From: Oceanobacillus polygoni | Lineage (GTDB): Bacteria; Bacillota; Bacilli; Bacillales; Amphibacillaceae | Direction of reading: 5' to 3' | Assembly: GCF_008304605.1 (NCBI RefSeq) | Contig: NZ_PIJY01000033.1 | Location: 1-64,000 of the forward strand | DNA: 64,000 bases | Shown: positions 1 through 11,021 of the stretch, one piece after another | Position numbering within the stretch: the first letter of the stretch is position 1 | How the letters are laid out: every line of letters starts with the position of its first letter | Translations under genes and position numbers: made by a program | The notes under the pieces: generated by a model | Databases searched by the model: none | Told to the model about the DNA's origin: nothing | What the model saw: the letters and a program-made list of their open reading frames with translations, nothing else

Positions 1-20
1 CAAGATCAAACTCTCCATAA
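1..20 (-). rRNA. 16S rRNA gene, extreme 5' end (cut by window edge)
   Basis: Read on the minus strand, the first bases give GGAGAGTTTGATCTTG, the near-universal 16S start (AGAGTTTGATC followed by TGG). The rest lies outside the window. A boxA and a strong promoter lie upstream at 115-198, as expected for an rRNA operon, and B. subtilis also has an rRNA operon just after lysS. The exact mature 5' end cannot be fixed from sequence alone. Confidence 0.85.
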
Positions 21-114
21 AAGTGTTTGTAATACTTAGCTGTTGTAGAAGCTGACTTCTACTTGTTTTAAAAAGAAAACTTAGTTTCTTTTTTCTTGAC
101 ATACTGGTTGTTTT

Positions 115-133
115 GTTCAGTTTTCAAAGAGCA
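115..133 (-). promoter_or_regulatory. rRNA leader boxA antitermination element
   Basis: The minus strand reads TGCTCTTTGAAAACTGAAC. This matches the boxA of Bacillus rRNA leaders, where the NusB/S10 antitermination complex loads. It lies between the rRNA promoter and the 16S start. Confidence 0.8.
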
Positions 134-169
134 AATTTGTTTGTCGCATCGTTTAGCGGCGACTTTACT

Positions 170-198
170 AATATAACATGTTGAAATTTTAATGTCAA
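170..198 (-). promoter_or_regulatory. rRNA operon promoter (sigma-A)
   Basis: The minus strand carries TTGACA (193-198), a 17-base spacer and TATATT (170-175), a near-consensus sigma-A promoter directed at the boxA leader and the 16S gene. I found no convincing second upstream promoter in the remaining sequence up to the lysS terminator. Confidence 0.75.
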
Positions 199-435
199 TA
201 CTTTTTTCAAAACTTTTTTGAAGTTAATGTTTCAACTTCTTGATTGCTCTGTTCTCCAGCGCAACGTTAATTAATTTACCACGTTTCAAAAATGAAATCA
301 ATAGTAATATTAAAGTTCTATTATTTAATTAATTCAAGCTTCTCTATTCAACTCATTTCATACTCGATTTTTCAACCTACTATTGTATTTATATTACCCC
401 AAGCAAGAAGTTATAAAACCATATTGCTGACATAT

Positions 436-477
436 AAAAAGACCTTCCTGTTTCAATTGAAACAGGAAGGTCTTTTT
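436..477 (-). terminator. lysS terminator
   Basis: A perfect 19 bp inverted repeat with an AATT loop ends in a run of T on the minus strand, just after the lysS stop. Flanking A and T runs make it symmetrical, so it could act on either strand. Confidence 0.9.
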
Positions 478-486
478 CCATATTAC

Positions 487-1986
<1,500 letters not shown>

Positions 1987-2115
1987 TTATATTAGTTAGT
2001 ATATCTAAAAATCCAACTTCTTTCACGTACAGTCTCTAAACTTAGCCACAGGGGGGTCATGCAGAAAAAACTGCCGGCAGCAGCCCGACAGATTTCAAAC
2101 AACAATTCAAACAGA

Positions 2116-2295
2116 TTATGATACTTTATTCTCTGCCTCAAGTTGACCTACCATTAATCCCCGTGTGAGTCTCCGCCGGACGTTTCCTTCTAAATCTTTT
2201 ACGTACCATGAAGTATGTTTACACATTTCCATAATGGCAACTTTTTCAACCTTTATTTGAACACGGTAATGCCTCTTGAAATATCTTATGTCCTT
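2116..2295 (-). pseudogene. dusB: dusB remnant (C-terminal piece of tRNA-dihydrouridine synthase)
   Basis: No intact gene lies between yazB and lysS, yet the minus strand has an open frame of 59 codons ending in TAA at 2116. It has no start codon and is bounded upstream by an in-frame TAG at 2296-2298. The residues read EKVAIMEMCKHTSWYVK followed by DLEGNVRRRL, closely resembling the DusB C-terminal region (typically EKVAVMEMRKHAAWY and KG.KGN). In B. subtilis dusB (yacF) occupies exactly this place. About 270 N-terminal residues, including the flavin barrel, are gone. The identification is by eye. Confidence 0.7.
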
Positions 2296-2300
2296 CTACG

Positions 2301-2522
2301 TTATTTCTCATTATCAAATGATTCCATTATAATCTCACGCTTTGATACAGACAACTTCTTTGCAATCAGCTCTAAAAATTCATCCGATGCAAGCTTTGTA
2401 CCTCTTTCTATATTACCTATTTGCGCAATTGAAACATCCAGTTCCTTCGCAAAATCAATTTGTGTATACCCTTTAAGCTTGCGAAAAGCTTTTATTCTTC
2501 TACCGACCCTTTTTGCGTCCAT
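2301..2522 (-). CDS. yazB: Small XRE-family DNA-binding protein (YazB)
   Basis: A 73-residue protein that is essentially one helix-turn-helix domain of the Cro/XRE type (YTQIDFAKELDVSIAQIGNIERG, residues about 19-41, split here only by position). The gene starts inside the end of folK (31-base overlap), with GGATG a short way upstream of the ATG, so the two are probably translationally coupled. The same gene follows folK in B. subtilis. Its targets are not established and nothing here identifies them. Confidence 0.85.
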   Translation of the reverse strand: MDAKRVGRRIKAFRKLKGYTQIDFAKELDVSIAQIGNIERGTKLASDEFLELIAKKLSVSKREIIMESFDNEK

Positions 2523-3004
2523 TTTCTTACATCCTTTATATCTATTTCAGGAAGATCATGAATCATTTCCGCAATAAGCTTGTTCCAAACAGGCAGGATC
2601 AGCTGTGGTGCAATCTCCTGCAAAGGAATGAGCACAAACGCACGCTCGTGCATTCTAGGGTGCGGGATTATCAATCGTTCTACTGTACTATTTTCTTGAT
2701 TATATGTCAAAATGTCAAGGTCTATTGTTCGTGGACCAAAACGGATACCACGCCTACGTCCGAGCTGCTGTTCCACCGACTGACAATATTCTAGAAGCTC
2801 TAGAGAGGATAAAGATGTCTTGATTTCAATGACCATATTTAAAAAATCCGCTTGTTCTAAATAGCCCACAGGTGCTGTCTCGTAAATAGATGATTGTCGG
2901 GAAACAGTAACCTTTCCCATTTTGCTCAGTAATTCCAGGGCTTCTGTCAGATATGCTTCTCTCGGCTCAATGTTTGTTCCTAATGCTAAATATGCTTGAT
3001 TCAT
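2492..3004 (-). CDS. folK: HPPK: 6-hydroxymethyl-7,8-dihydropterin pyrophosphokinase
   Basis: Transfers pyrophosphate from ATP to hydroxymethyl-dihydropterin, the substrate for dihydropteroate synthase. The 170-residue protein begins NQAYLALGTN and carries the HPPK signature RFGPRTIDLDIL (about residues 86-97). Its ATG overlaps the folB stop by four bases, and its 3' end overlaps yazB. The order folP-folB-folK gives three consecutive folate steps in one transcript. Confidence 0.95.
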   Translation of the reverse strand: MNQAYLALGTNIEPREAYLTEALELLSKMGKVTVSRQSSIYETAPVGYLEQADFLNMVIEIKTSLSSLELLEYCQSVEQQLGRRRGIRFGPRTIDLDILTYNQENSTVERLIIPHPRMHERAFVLIPLQEIAPQLILPVWNKLIAEMIHDLPEIDIKDVRKWTQKGSVEE

Positions 3005-3366
3005 ACGGATCTCTCCCGATAGATTTCTACTGCAACGGATGTATAATGCCCTGGAATTGGAGGATCTGGCTTGGTTACTGTTACTTTACAAGCCTGCAAA
3101 AGGTCAAAGCTTACTAATAACCTTTCTGCAATTCCTTCCGCAACGGCTTCAATCAAATTTTTCACTTCTCCTTCGACAAACTCCTGAACAAGTTCATAAA
3201 CATGACCATAATGAATGGAATCATACATGTCATCAGACTGACCTGGCTTTTTTAAGTCTAGAAACAATTCCAAGTCAACGTTAAATCGTTGTCCAAGCTT
3301 GTTTTCTTCCGGCAAAAGGCCATGATAACCGTAAAATTGCATTTGGTTGAGAATAATTTTATCCAA
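3001..3366 (-). CDS. folB: Dihydroneopterin aldolase
   Basis: Converts dihydroneopterin to hydroxymethyl-dihydropterin plus glycolaldehyde. The 121-residue product (MDKIILNQMQFYGYHG, then KPDPPIPGHY near the end) matches FolB throughout. An upstream in-frame ATG exists at 3396 inside folP, but the TTG at 3366 has GGAGG eight bases before it and gives the family's normal N-terminus. The start therefore overlaps the last eight bases of folP, and the SD lies within folP codons. Confidence 0.92.
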   Translation of the reverse strand: MDKIILNQMQFYGYHGLLPEENKLGQRFNVDLELFLDLKKPGQSDDMYDSIHYGHVYELVQEFVEGEVKNLIEAVAEGIAERLLVSFDLLQACKVTVTKPDPPIPGHYTSVAVEIYRERSV

Positions 3367-4189
3367 GGAAAGAACCTCCTTCAGCAAGCATCGCATCCAT
3401 CATTTTCGCAGCCTCCCAATTTCGTTTTACATTATGGACACGAACCACTTGCACCCCTTTCGTAATACCGAGACAGGTTGTCGCAACTGTTCCATTATCG
3501 CGTTCTTCTGCAGGAACATCCAGTACACTGCCAATGAATCGTTTCCGTGATGTTGCTAGTAACAGAGGGTACCCCATTTTTGTTAACTGCTCAAGGTTAT
3601 TCATCACAACAAAATTATCCTTCGTTGATTTTGCAAAGCCGATCCCTGGGTCTAAAATGATTTTTTCTTTTAGAACTCCTGCATCGAGTGCTATTTGAAT
3701 ACTTTCTTCAAGATCTTTTTTCATATCATCCATAATCGAATGGTAATCCTCATTCGTACGATTATGCATTAATATAATTGGAACGCCATATTCAGCCGCA
3801 ACTTTTGCAATCTCTGGTTCGTGCTTCGCTCCCCAAATATCATTGATAATATCTGCTCCAGCTTCAACGGCTTTTCTTGCTACTTCCGCTTTAAACGTAT
3901 CAATAGAAATGGCAGCTGTAACATTCTCCTTCAATGCCTTGATAACTGGTACCACACGTTCAATTTCCTCTTCAGCTGATACAGGTATATGACCTGGACG
4001 AGTCGATTCCCCACCGACATCTATGATATCTGCTCCTTGCCGTTCCATGAGAACGGCTTGTTCAACAGCTCTCTCGACTGTTGTATACTTTCCACCATCC
4101 GAAAATGAATCTGGTGTGACATTTAAAATCCCCATAATATGTGTTCGCTTTGATAAATCAAATGTCCGTTTTACAGTTTGTAAAATCAT
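3359..4189 (-). CDS. folP: Dihydropteroate synthase
   Basis: Condenses p-aminobenzoate with hydroxymethyl-dihydropterin pyrophosphate; it is the sulfonamide target. The 276-residue TIM barrel shows both signatures: IMGILNVTPDSFSDGG (about 19-34) and DIIDVGGESTRPG (about 54-66). It heads folP-folB-folK-yazB. In B. subtilis pabB-pabA-pabC precede it; here a terminator and cysK lie immediately upstream, so the p-aminobenzoate genes must be elsewhere or missing. Confidence 0.95.
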   Translation of the reverse strand: MILQTVKRTFDLSKRTHIMGILNVTPDSFSDGGKYTTVERAVEQAVLMERQGADIIDVGGESTRPGHIPVSAEEEIERVVPVIKALKENVTAAISIDTFKAEVARKAVEAGADIINDIWGAKHEPEIAKVAAEYGVPIILMHNRTNEDYHSIMDDMKKDLEESIQIALDAGVLKEKIILDPGIGFAKSTKDNFVVMNNLEQLTKMGYPLLLATSRKRFIGSVLDVPAEERDNGTVATTCLGITKGVQVVRVHNVKRNWEAAKMMDAMLAEGGSFLG

Positions 4190-4255
4190 CTTTATCCGTG
4201 ACCCGCCTTCATAATTTTCTTTATACGTTATATCGTATCAATTTTTCACCAAGAA

Positions 4256-4290
4256 AAAAAGGACTAGCACCGATGATGCTAATCCTTTTA
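4256..4290 (-). terminator. cysK terminator
   Basis: On the minus strand a 12 bp stem (AAAGGATTAGCA with its partner, one mismatch) is followed by a long T run just downstream of the cysK stop. It separates cysK from folP. Confidence 0.85.
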
Positions 4291-4301
4291 TCCCGTATTT
4301 G

Positions 4302-5231
4302 TTATTCACTATCTTCAAATCGATATAAAGGTGTGGACAAATATCTTTCCCCATTATCCGGCAAGATTGCAAGAACTCTTTTCCCTTTCCCTAGTTCTTT
4401 CGCAACCTTCAACGCAGCAGCAACCGCTGCACCTGAAGACACGCCACCTAGAATACCATTTGTTGTTGCTACTTTACGAGCAGCTTCGTATGCTTCTTCA
4501 TTTTCAATTGTTAATACTTGCTCATAAATATCCGTGTCCAAAACCTCTGGCACAAAACCCGCACCAATTCCTTGGATTTTATGAGGTGCAGGGGATCCGC
4601 CTGATAAGACAGGTGAAGCTGATGGTTCAACTGCATATAGTTTAATGCCATCAAAATGTTTCTTTAATATTTTCCCTGCTCCAGTAATGGTTCCACCCGT
4701 ACCAATTCCGGATACAAAGCCGTCAAGACCATCCTTCATTTGTTCTACAATTTCTTTACCTGTTGTCAGCTCGTGGATTTCTGGGTTTGCAGGATTACTG
4801 AATTGCTGGGGCATAAAATAACCATGCTCTTTTTTTAATTCCTCCGCTTTTGCAATAGCACCCTTCATCCCGTCTGCTCCTGGAGTTAATACTAGTTCAG
4901 CACCATAAGCACGCAGTAAGTTTCGTCGTTCCTGACTCATTGTATCTGGCATTACTAAAACTGCTCGATATCCTTTTGCTGCCGCAACCATTGCAAGCCC
5001 AATACCCGTATTACCACTTGTAGGCTCAATAATAGTAGCGCCCTCTTGAAGCAATCCTTCTTTTTCAGCCGCTTCTACCATTGCAATTGCGATACGATCC
5101 TTTACAGAGCTCCCAGGATTCATAAATTCTAGTTTTACATAGACATCTGCACTATCAGCATCCGTTAATTTATTCAATTTCACAATCGGTGTTCCACCAA
5201 TTAAACCTATAATGTTCTCAGCTACTTTCAT
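4302..5231 (-). CDS. cysK: Cysteine synthase A (O-acetylserine sulfhydrylase)
   Basis: Makes cysteine from O-acetylserine and sulfide using PLP. The 309-residue protein has the PLP lysine in GSSVKDR (K44), the substrate loop TSGNTG (71-76) and the glycine-rich phosphate loop [10 protein letters not shown]. An in-frame ATG lies 21 bases upstream, but the start at 5231 has GGAGGGG seven bases before it and gives the standard N-terminus. It has its own promoter (5276-5304) and terminator. In B. subtilis CysK also partners the repressor CymR; I could not read a CymR site here. Confidence 0.95.
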   Translation of the reverse strand: MKVAENIIGLIGGTPIVKLNKLTDADSADVYVKLEFMNPGSSVKDRIAIAMVEAAEKEGLLQEGATIIEPTSGNTGIGLAMVAAAKGYRAVLVMPDTMSQERRNLLRAYGAELVLTPGADGMKGAIAKAEELKKEHGYFMPQQFSNPANPEIHELTTGKEIVEQMKDGLDGFVSGIGTGGTITGAGKILKKHFDGIKLYAVEPSASPVLSGGSPAPHKIQGIGAGFVPEVLDTDIYEQVLTIENEEAYEAARKVATTNGILGGVSSGAAVAAALKVAKELGKGKRVLAILPDNGERYLSTPLYRFEDSE

Positions 5232-5275
5232 GACAACCCCTCCTAATTCCAAGTGATTTTATATGAATTAATATA

Positions 5276-5304
5276 AATGTATGTCTATTTCTAAGAAAAG
5301 TCAA
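5276..5304 (-). promoter_or_regulatory. cysK promoter (sigma-A)
   Basis: The minus strand has TTGACT (5299-5304), 17 bases, then TACATT (5276-5281), about 45 bases upstream of the cysK ATG. Confidence 0.55.
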
Positions 5305-5315
5305 CTAATATCTAT

Positions 5316-5354
5316 TTAAAAAGAAGGCAGATAAGAACTTTTTTCCTATCTGCC
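5316..5354 (-). terminator. Terminator after the PpiC-type foldase gene
   Basis: GGCAGATA pairs with TATCTGCC across a 13-base loop and is followed by TTCTTTTT on the minus strand. It ends the ppiC transcript before the cysK promoter. Confidence 0.8.
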
Positions 5355-5360
5355 AATGTG

Positions 5361-6263
5361 CTACTCGCTATAAATCCATTCTACATCCAGTTGCTCCCAT
5401 AAAGGAGCTGCAGTTAAAGATTGGTCCATTTCCTGCAGAGCTAATTCACTCTCCATATAAGGTTTGAGTTCATCATACGTAAGTTCAATGGATGGTAGCT
5501 GTCGGTGCAAATATAGAATAGCTACACCATTATCCGCCGTAAACGGCTCACTATAGGAATGTTCGTCCATTTCAGAAGCTACATCCTCATAAATACTCGG
5601 GAGAAACTGACTGGAAGTATAGATATAACCAAGATAGCCACCAACATCCTTCGTTTCATCGTCTAGAGAATACTCCTCGGCAAGTAGATCAAATGACGCT
5701 CCCTGCTCTAGCTCATCATAAACCTTTTCTGCCGTTTCCGTGTCTTCTACGAGAATATGAGAAAGCTGTAGTGACGCAGTAAAATTATATTGATTCCCAT
5801 AGCTGTCGTAAAAGCTTTTAACTTCTTCTTCTGGTATAGATGCATCTGCAGCAAGGAGTTGCTGTAGCTGATAACGATAAATGACCTCATCACGCAAACG
5901 TTCTTCTTCTTTAGCAGCCTGCTCCTCCGTCATAACACCTTGCATCGTTATCAAAAATGCAACATCACGATCAATTAGCTTCTCCTCTATTCCAATTCCT
6001 TCTGCTTCAGCCAATTGATTCACAACAGCACGATCAACCATTTGCTTTAATTGCGTTTCACCGTAATCTGATCGTAACGCTTCTATCCATTGCTGGTAGC
6101 TAATTTCTTCACTGCCAATGGATGCAACTGCCTCGTTACTTGATATGGATCGGTCATCATTGTCGTTTAGAACAACCGAGTCCTTGTTGTTTAAAACTAG
6201 CAAGGAAGCGAGATTTGTAATTAGTAGTACAACAACAATACCTAATAACAGCTTTTTAGACAT
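5361..6263 (-). CDS. yacD: Membrane-anchored peptidyl-prolyl isomerase, PpiC/PrsA-like (YacD)
   Basis: A 300-residue protein with one N-terminal membrane anchor (residues about 4-24, LLLGIVVVLLITNLASLLVL) and a parvulin-type rotamase domain at about 150-250 (QLSHILVEDTETAEKVYDEL, GGYLGYI). The domain faces outside, where it would help fold secreted proteins. There is no lipobox cysteine, unlike PrsA, so it is a transmembrane rather than a lipid-anchored foldase. Gene position next to hslO and cysK is that of B. subtilis yacD. Isomerase activity is inferred from the domain. Confidence 0.85.
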   Translation of the reverse strand: MSKKLLLGIVVVLLITNLASLLVLNNKDSVVLNDNDDRSISSNEAVASIGSEEISYQQWIEALRSDYGETQLKQMVDRAVVNQLAEAEGIGIEEKLIDRDVAFLITMQGVMTEEQAAKEEERLRDEVIYRYQLQQLLAADASIPEEEVKSFYDSYGNQYNFTASLQLSHILVEDTETAEKVYDELEQGASFDLLAEEYSLDDETKDVGGYLGYIYTSSQFLPSIYEDVASEMDEHSYSEPFTADNGVAILYLHRQLPSIELTYDELKPYMESELALQEMDQSLTAAPLWEQLDVEWIYSE

Positions 6264-6283
6264 GACAAATTTTACTTCCCTTC

Positions 6284-7150
6284 TTACTGTTTCAATTCTT
6301 CCAATTCTGCTTCTGTAAAATGATACGTTTCATTACAGAAGTGACAGCTTGCTTCAGCACCATGATCTTCATCAATCATGTTTTGTATCTCTTCACTTCC
6401 CAATCCAATGATTGCATTCGCTAATCGTTCCTTCGAACATTTACAACGGAATTCAATTGGCATAGATTCAAGGATTTTTACTTCATTGTCAAATAAGCGC
6501 TGTAATATTTGTTCTGGGGTATTGCCTTCCTCAATTAATTTCGAGATTGGTGGAAGGGATTGAATTTGTTCTTCCAGTCTTGTAATGACAGTCTCATCTG
6601 CTCCAGGCATCACTTGCACGATAAACCCACCCGCAGATAAAATACTGTGGTCTGGGTTAACCAATACACCAGCACCAACAGCAGAAGGAACTTGTTCAGA
6701 GGTAGCAAAATAATACGTGAAATCTTCACTGATTTCACCAGACACAATCGGAACTTCACCTGTAAAGTAATCCTTCAATCCTAAATCCTTAATAACACTT
6801 AAGCTGCCTACAGTGCCAACCGCTCGAGCAACATCCAGCTTCCCTTTGTCGTTTAACTCAAAGTCCACATGTGGATTACTTACGTATCCACGCACATGTC
6901 CTTTCGCATTGGCGTCAGCGATAATTGCACCAATCGGTCCATTGCCTTGCACTTTAATCGTATTCGAGTCTTCTCCTTTTAACATCGCACCCATCATTGC
7001 TGTAATCGTAATCGTTCGACCAAGTGCCGCTGAAGCAGTTGCCCACGTATCCTGCCTTCTTCTTGCTTCTTCAACTGTTTCTGTTGTTCGAATCGCAAAT
7101 GCGCGAACCTTGCCATCAAATGCAATAGCTTTTACTAGATAGTCTTTCAT
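6284..7150 (-). CDS. hslO: Redox-regulated chaperone Hsp33
   Basis: A cytoplasmic holdase activated by oxidation. The 288-residue protein ends with the zinc-binding redox switch: CKC at 236-238 and CHFC at 269-272, all four cysteines present. Length agrees with the family. It starts after AAGGAG and is followed after 20 bases by the PpiC-type foldase gene, so two folding factors share a transcript. A dispersed repeat lies just upstream, between it and coaX. Confidence 0.95.
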   Translation of the reverse strand: MKDYLVKAIAFDGKVRAFAIRTTETVEEARRRQDTWATASAALGRTITITAMMGAMLKGEDSNTIKVQGNGPIGAIIADANAKGHVRGYVSNPHVDFELNDKGKLDVARAVGTVGSLSVIKDLGLKDYFTGEVPIVSGEISEDFTYYFATSEQVPSAVGAGVLVNPDHSILSAGGFIVQVMPGADETVITRLEEQIQSLPPISKLIEEGNTPEQILQRLFDNEVKILESMPIEFRCKCSKERLANAIIGLGSEEIQNMIDEDHGAEASCHFCNETYHFTEAELEELKQ

Positions 7151-7176
7151 GAAATTGTATTCTCCTTTTCATTAGG

Positions 7177-7371
7177 GATGTTCAATAAGTCCGGTAAAAA
7201 TGACACATCGAATTTCTTCGTTGGCGATAGCGGAACTTCTACTAAGAACGCCCACGTCCTGTGGGCAACGTAGAAGTCAGCACGTCCTGTGCAAGCCCGT
7301 TACTCACGTATTAAAACCATACGTTCCACTACTCAAACTACGCCGCCTCGAACTTCTCGGTCCTTTTTATC
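7177..7371. repeat. Dispersed repeat family A, copy 1 (195 bp)
   Basis: One end reads GATGTTCAATAAGTCCGGTA and the other ends in GGTCCTTTTTATC, an imperfect inverted pair also found at 23290-23557 and 28186-28328. Shared interior blocks include TTCGAGGCGGCG, AACGTATG and AATACGTGAG. It also contains two copies of a short CACGTCCTGTG block. No reading frame of its own is evident. It covers the last codons of coaX. It looks like a MITE-like or REP-like non-autonomous element. Confidence 0.75.
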
Positions 7372-8136
7372 ATTTAATTTCTGATAGATCAGATACAAGC
7401 CTTTTAATGTTAAATGTGAATCCACTTTGTCAATCGTTGTTGCTCCGTTTGCAATCAACTTGGCTAGCCCGCCTGTAGCAATAACCTTTGGTTCTACATT
7501 TTTCTCTTGCTTTATTCGGTTAACGAGACCATCGACCTCTCCAATATAACCGTAGAAAACACCAGATGTCATCGCTTCTACAGTAGATGTTCCGACAACT
7601 TGATCTGGTGATTGGATTTCGATTTTAGGTAGCTTAGAGGCTTTACTGTACAATGCTTCCATCGAAATTTTAATTCCTGGTGTGATGATTCCACCACTAT
7701 ATTCCTCTTGCTCATTAATATAGCAATAAGTAGTTGCAGTCCCAAAATCAATGATAATTAATGGTGCACCATATTCTTGGATAGCTCCTACCGCATTGAC
7801 AATACGGTCTGCACCAAGTTCTTTTGGATTAGGATAATTCATCTTCAAATACGTTTGAGTTTCTTCTTTCCCAATAACAACTGGATCCACGTGGAAATAC
7901 GCTCGACACATTTCCTCTAACGAAAACATAATTTGTGGCACTACTGAAGATATGATGACACCATTTATATCTGAGAAAGCAACGCCTTTATAGTCAAATA
8001 ATGATTTTATTAACATCCCAAATTCGTCTGCTGTCTTATAGCGATCTGTTTTTATTCGCCATTCATGTTTCAACTGATCTTTTTCAAATACACCAAGAAC
8101 TGTATTTGTATTTCCAACGTCAAGAACAAATAGCAT
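7333..8136 (-). CDS. coaX: Type III pantothenate kinase
   Basis: Phosphorylates pantothenate, the first step of coenzyme A synthesis. The 267-residue ASKHA-fold protein begins [16 protein letters not shown], with [11 protein letters not shown] and IIDFGTATT as further nucleotide and pantothenate-binding motifs, and a TGGLAKL block near the end. The last 11 residues ([11 protein letters not shown]) and the stop are encoded by dispersed repeat A, so the native C-terminus has been replaced or extended. In B. subtilis coaX also lies between hslO and ftsH. Confidence 0.93.
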   Translation of the reverse strand: MLFVLDVGNTNTVLGVFEKDQLKHEWRIKTDRYKTADEFGMLIKSLFDYKGVAFSDINGVIISSVVPQIMFSLEEMCRAYFHVDPVVIGKEETQTYLKMNYPNPKELGADRIVNAVGAIQEYGAPLIIIDFGTATTYCYINEQEEYSGGIITPGIKISMEALYSKASKLPKIEIQSPDQVVGTSTVEAMTSGVFYGYIGEVDGLVNRIKQEKNVEPKVIATGGLAKLIANGATTIDKVDSHLTLKGLYLIYQKLNDKKDREVRGGVV

Positions 8137-8199
8137 GTGTCACCAAACCTTCCTATCATTTCTATTTTTTAAATATAACATACTTCAGAATTCAGAACA

Positions 8200-8262
8200 A
8201 AAGCGCAAGCACCCAGTTAGCGACGTGCGGACTTACCCCACACGGTTGTAGGTGGCTATTTG
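8200..8262. repeat. Dispersed repeat family B, copy 1
   Basis: The plus strand reads AAAGCGCAAGCACCCAGTTA then GCGACGTGCGGACT, followed by a CCCCACACGG block. The core AAGCGC..CCAGTTAGCGACGTACGGA recurs on the opposite strand at 29124-29151 and 47349-47379. It is non-coding and lies in the coaX-ftsH gap. Confidence 0.65.
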
Positions 8263-8274
8263 ATTCCTAGCATA

Positions 8275-8311
8275 ATAAAAGCAGCCATTCGTTAGGTTGG
8301 CTGCTTTTATG
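8275..8311 (-). terminator. ftsH terminator
   Basis: An 11 bp stem (AAAAGCAGCCA with TGGCTGCTTTT) and a 10-base loop with a flanking T run lie directly after the ftsH stop. Confidence 0.85.
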
Positions 8312-8317
8312 GTTAAA

Positions 8318-10312
8318 TTATTTTTTATCTGTTTCATCTTCATCCGATTTCTTTTCGCCCATTATCGGATCATTAATATAACTCTTATCTTCTGTTTCCG
8401 CTTTTTCCTTTGCTTCTTCATAAGATAAGTTCTCTTCGTCGTCTTTTGACTGAATGTTTACTTTAACATCCTCTGGACCTGGTTCAGGTAGCTTGCCATC
8501 TTCAAACAAGGATTTGATTTGTTTCGCGTCCAATGTTTCTACTTCAAGCAATGTTTGTGCTACAAGCTCCAATTTATCTCGATTCTCGGTAAGAATCTTC
8601 TTCGCACGTTCATAACAGTAATTGATGAAGTTTTGCATTTCTTTATCGATATCATGAGCAATCGCATCACTATACGTTTGTTCATTTTGGATATCGCGGC
8701 CAAGGAATACATTACCGCCTCCACCACTGCTGAATTGAATTGGTCCGATTTTTTCACTCATACCATATTCCGTTATCATCTTATGTGCAATATTTGTTGC
8801 ACGCTGGAAGTCATTTGATGCACCTGTACTTACTTCACCGAAGATAATCTCCTCGGCAACACGTCCACCTAATAGTCCAGTAATTTTATCAAACAGCTCT
8901 GGTTTTGTCATAAAGTAACGATCTTCTCTTGGCAGCATAACGGCGTATCCACCAGCTTGCCCACGAGGTACAATGGTTACTTTATGTACCACATCTGCAT
9001 CATCTAACACCATACCAATAATTGTGTGCCCACTTTCATGATAGGCAACAATATCTCTTTCCTTTTTGGATATAACTCTGCTTTTCTTTGCAGGACCTGC
9101 AATAACACGATCAATTGCTTCGTCAATATCTAATTGATTGACTGATTTACGGTCATCCCTTGCGGCAATAAGCGCTGCTTCATTTAGCAGGTTTTCCAAA
9201 TCAGCTCCAGAGAATCCTGGTGTTCGCATTGCGATTGTCTTTAAATCAACCGTATCGTCTAACGGTTTATTTCTCGCATGTACATGCAATACCGCTTCAC
9301 GTCCTTTAACATCTGGACGGTCTACCATAATCTGTCTATCGAAACGACCCGGACGTAATAATGCAGGGTCTAAAATGTCTGCACGGTTTGTTGCAGCAAT
9401 GATAATGATTCCTTCATTCGCACCAAATCCATCCATCTCAACAAGTAATTGGTTTAATGTTTGCTCACGCTCATCGTGACCACCACCAAGACCAGCTCCA
9501 CGTTGACGACCTACTGCATCAATCTCATCAATAAAGATAATACACGGCGCATTTTTCTTTGCATTTTCAAATAAATCACGCACTCGGGAAGCACCTACAC
9601 CGACGAACATCTCAACGAAATCCGAACCACTGATGGAGAAAAATGGTGTACCAGCTTCACCAGCAACAGCACGAGCAAGTAGCGTTTTACCTGTACCAGG
9701 AGGTCCTACAAGCAGAACCCCTTTTGGAATACGTGCCCCAACTGCTGAGAATTTACGTGGATCTTTCAGGAATTCAACAACCTCGACCAATTCCTGTTTC
9801 TCTTCATCAGCACCTGCAACATCTTTAAAACGAACTTTTTTCTTATCTTCTGTGTACATCTTCGCTTTACTCTTACCAAAGTTCATGACACGGCCACCGC
9901 CGCCTCCGCCTTGCGCTTGACTAAGGATAAATAAGAAGAAGAGTCCAATTAATAAGAACGGAACGATTCCAGTCAAGAAGGTTAACCATGGACTTGGCTG
10001 CTCCTCTTCGGCAACTTTTAATATGCTCTGTTGTGTTGCAGCATCTGTTATCGAAGAAATAATTTCCGTATTATCAGGAACTTGGGCGATAAATGTAGTG
10101 TCACCATCCGTCAATGTTCCAGTAAAACGAATAATTCCATGTGACGGCTGGAATGTTAACTCTTCAATCTCACCATTATTTAAAGCATCTACAAATTGCT
10201 GTACATTATATTCTTCACTATCTTCACCTTGTCCGTTGAATACGCCGATTACGCCAATAATGACGAAGAAAATCAGCATCCAAAACAGGACATTACGAAA
10301 TATCTGACTCAT
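8318..10312 (-). CDS. ftsH: ATP-dependent membrane zinc protease FtsH
   Basis: A 664-residue membrane protease: TM1 at 7-24, an external loop, TM2 at 111-130, an AAA domain with Walker A GPPGTGKT (203-210) and Walker B IIFIDEID (258-265), then the M41 zinc site HESGH (425-429). The acidic tail is low in complexity. An in-frame ATG lies 39 bases upstream, but the start at 10312 has GGAGG six bases before it and gives the usual N-terminus. In Bacillus FtsH degrades membrane proteins and SpoVM and is needed for sporulation. Confidence 0.96.
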   Translation of the reverse strand: MSQIFRNVLFWMLIFFVIIGVIGVFNGQGEDSEEYNVQQFVDALNNGEIEELTFQPSHGIIRFTGTLTDGDTTFIAQVPDNTEIISSITDAATQQSILKVAEEEQPSPWLTFLTGIVPFLLIGLFFLFILSQAQGGGGGGRVMNFGKSKAKMYTEDKKKVRFKDVAGADEEKQELVEVVEFLKDPRKFSAVGARIPKGVLLVGPPGTGKTLLARAVAGEAGTPFFSISGSDFVEMFVGVGASRVRDLFENAKKNAPCIIFIDEIDAVGRQRGAGLGGGHDEREQTLNQLLVEMDGFGANEGIIIIAATNRADILDPALLRPGRFDRQIMVDRPDVKGREAVLHVHARNKPLDDTVDLKTIAMRTPGFSGADLENLLNEAALIAARDDRKSVNQLDIDEAIDRVIAGPAKKSRVISKKERDIVAYHESGHTIIGMVLDDADVVHKVTIVPRGQAGGYAVMLPREDRYFMTKPELFDKITGLLGGRVAEEIIFGEVSTGASNDFQRATNIAHKMITEYGMSEKIGPIQFSSGGGGNVFLGRDIQNEQTYSDAIAHDIDKEMQNFINYCYERAKKILTENRDKLELVAQTLLEVETLDAKQIKSLFEDGKLPEPGPEDVKVNIQSKDDEENLSYEEAKEKAETEDKSYINDPIMGEKKSDEDETDKK

Positions 10313-10454
10313 TGTCAACCTCCTCCCAAACGGGGAAAAACTATAGTTCATCGTATCATATGAAAAAGTTTAAATACAACTGAAATAACTTTAAAATCGG
10401 GATTTATTTTTTCATTTTAATATAGCGTACCACCAATGAGCTAAAATACATTCA

Positions 10455-11009
10455 TTACTCACTGTAAATTTCTGGTTTCAGAACACCGATGTACGGCAAG
10501 TTGCGATATCTTTCTGCATAATCCAATCCATAACCGACAACAAATTCATCTGGAACCTCGAAACCGATTAAATCTGCTTTAATGGCTGCTGATCTACCAG
10601 ATGGCTTATCCAATAACGTCACAATCTTGATGGACCTTGCCTTCCGATACTTAAATAAGTCCACTAAATAGCTGAGGGTCAGACCACTGTCAATGATGTC
10701 CTCTACAATAATTAGATCTCGTCCTTCAACCTTTGTGTTCAAATCCTTCACAATTTTTACTTCTCCTGTGGAACGAGTACCATCACCATAGCTTGATACA
10801 TCCATGAAATCCATCTCCAAATGGATGTCAGTGTGACGGATTACATCCGACAGAAAGGGCATTGCACCTTTTAGTACGCCAATTGCAAGTGGAAATTTGC
10901 CATCGTATTCTTCTGATAGCTGTTTTCCAATTTCTTGGCACTTCGCTTTGATTTCTTCTTCTGTAATTAAAATATGGTCAATCTCACCATGCATGTTATC
11001 ATGAAGCAT
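10455..11009 (-). CDS. hpt: Hypoxanthine-guanine phosphoribosyltransferase
   Basis: Salvages hypoxanthine and guanine with PRPP. The 184-residue protein has the PRPP loop [10 protein letters not shown] (about 102-111) and the substrate motifs [10 protein letters not shown] and [14 protein letters not shown] lies eight bases before the ATG. It follows tilS after 12 bases and precedes ftsH, the conserved tilS-hpt-ftsH order; in B. subtilis TilS and HprT cooperate to activate ftsH transcription, which this arrangement is compatible with. Confidence 0.95.
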   Translation of the reverse strand: MLHDNMHGEIDHILITEEEIKAKCQEIGKQLSEEYDGKFPLAIGVLKGAMPFLSDVIRHTDIHLEMDFMDVSSYGDGTRSTGEVKIVKDLNTKVEGRDLIIVEDIIDSGLTLSYLVDLFKYRKARSIKIVTLLDKPSGRSAAIKADLIGFEVPDEFVVGYGLDYAERYRNLPYIGVLKPEIYSE

Positions 11010-11021
11010 GTAAAAATCCTC

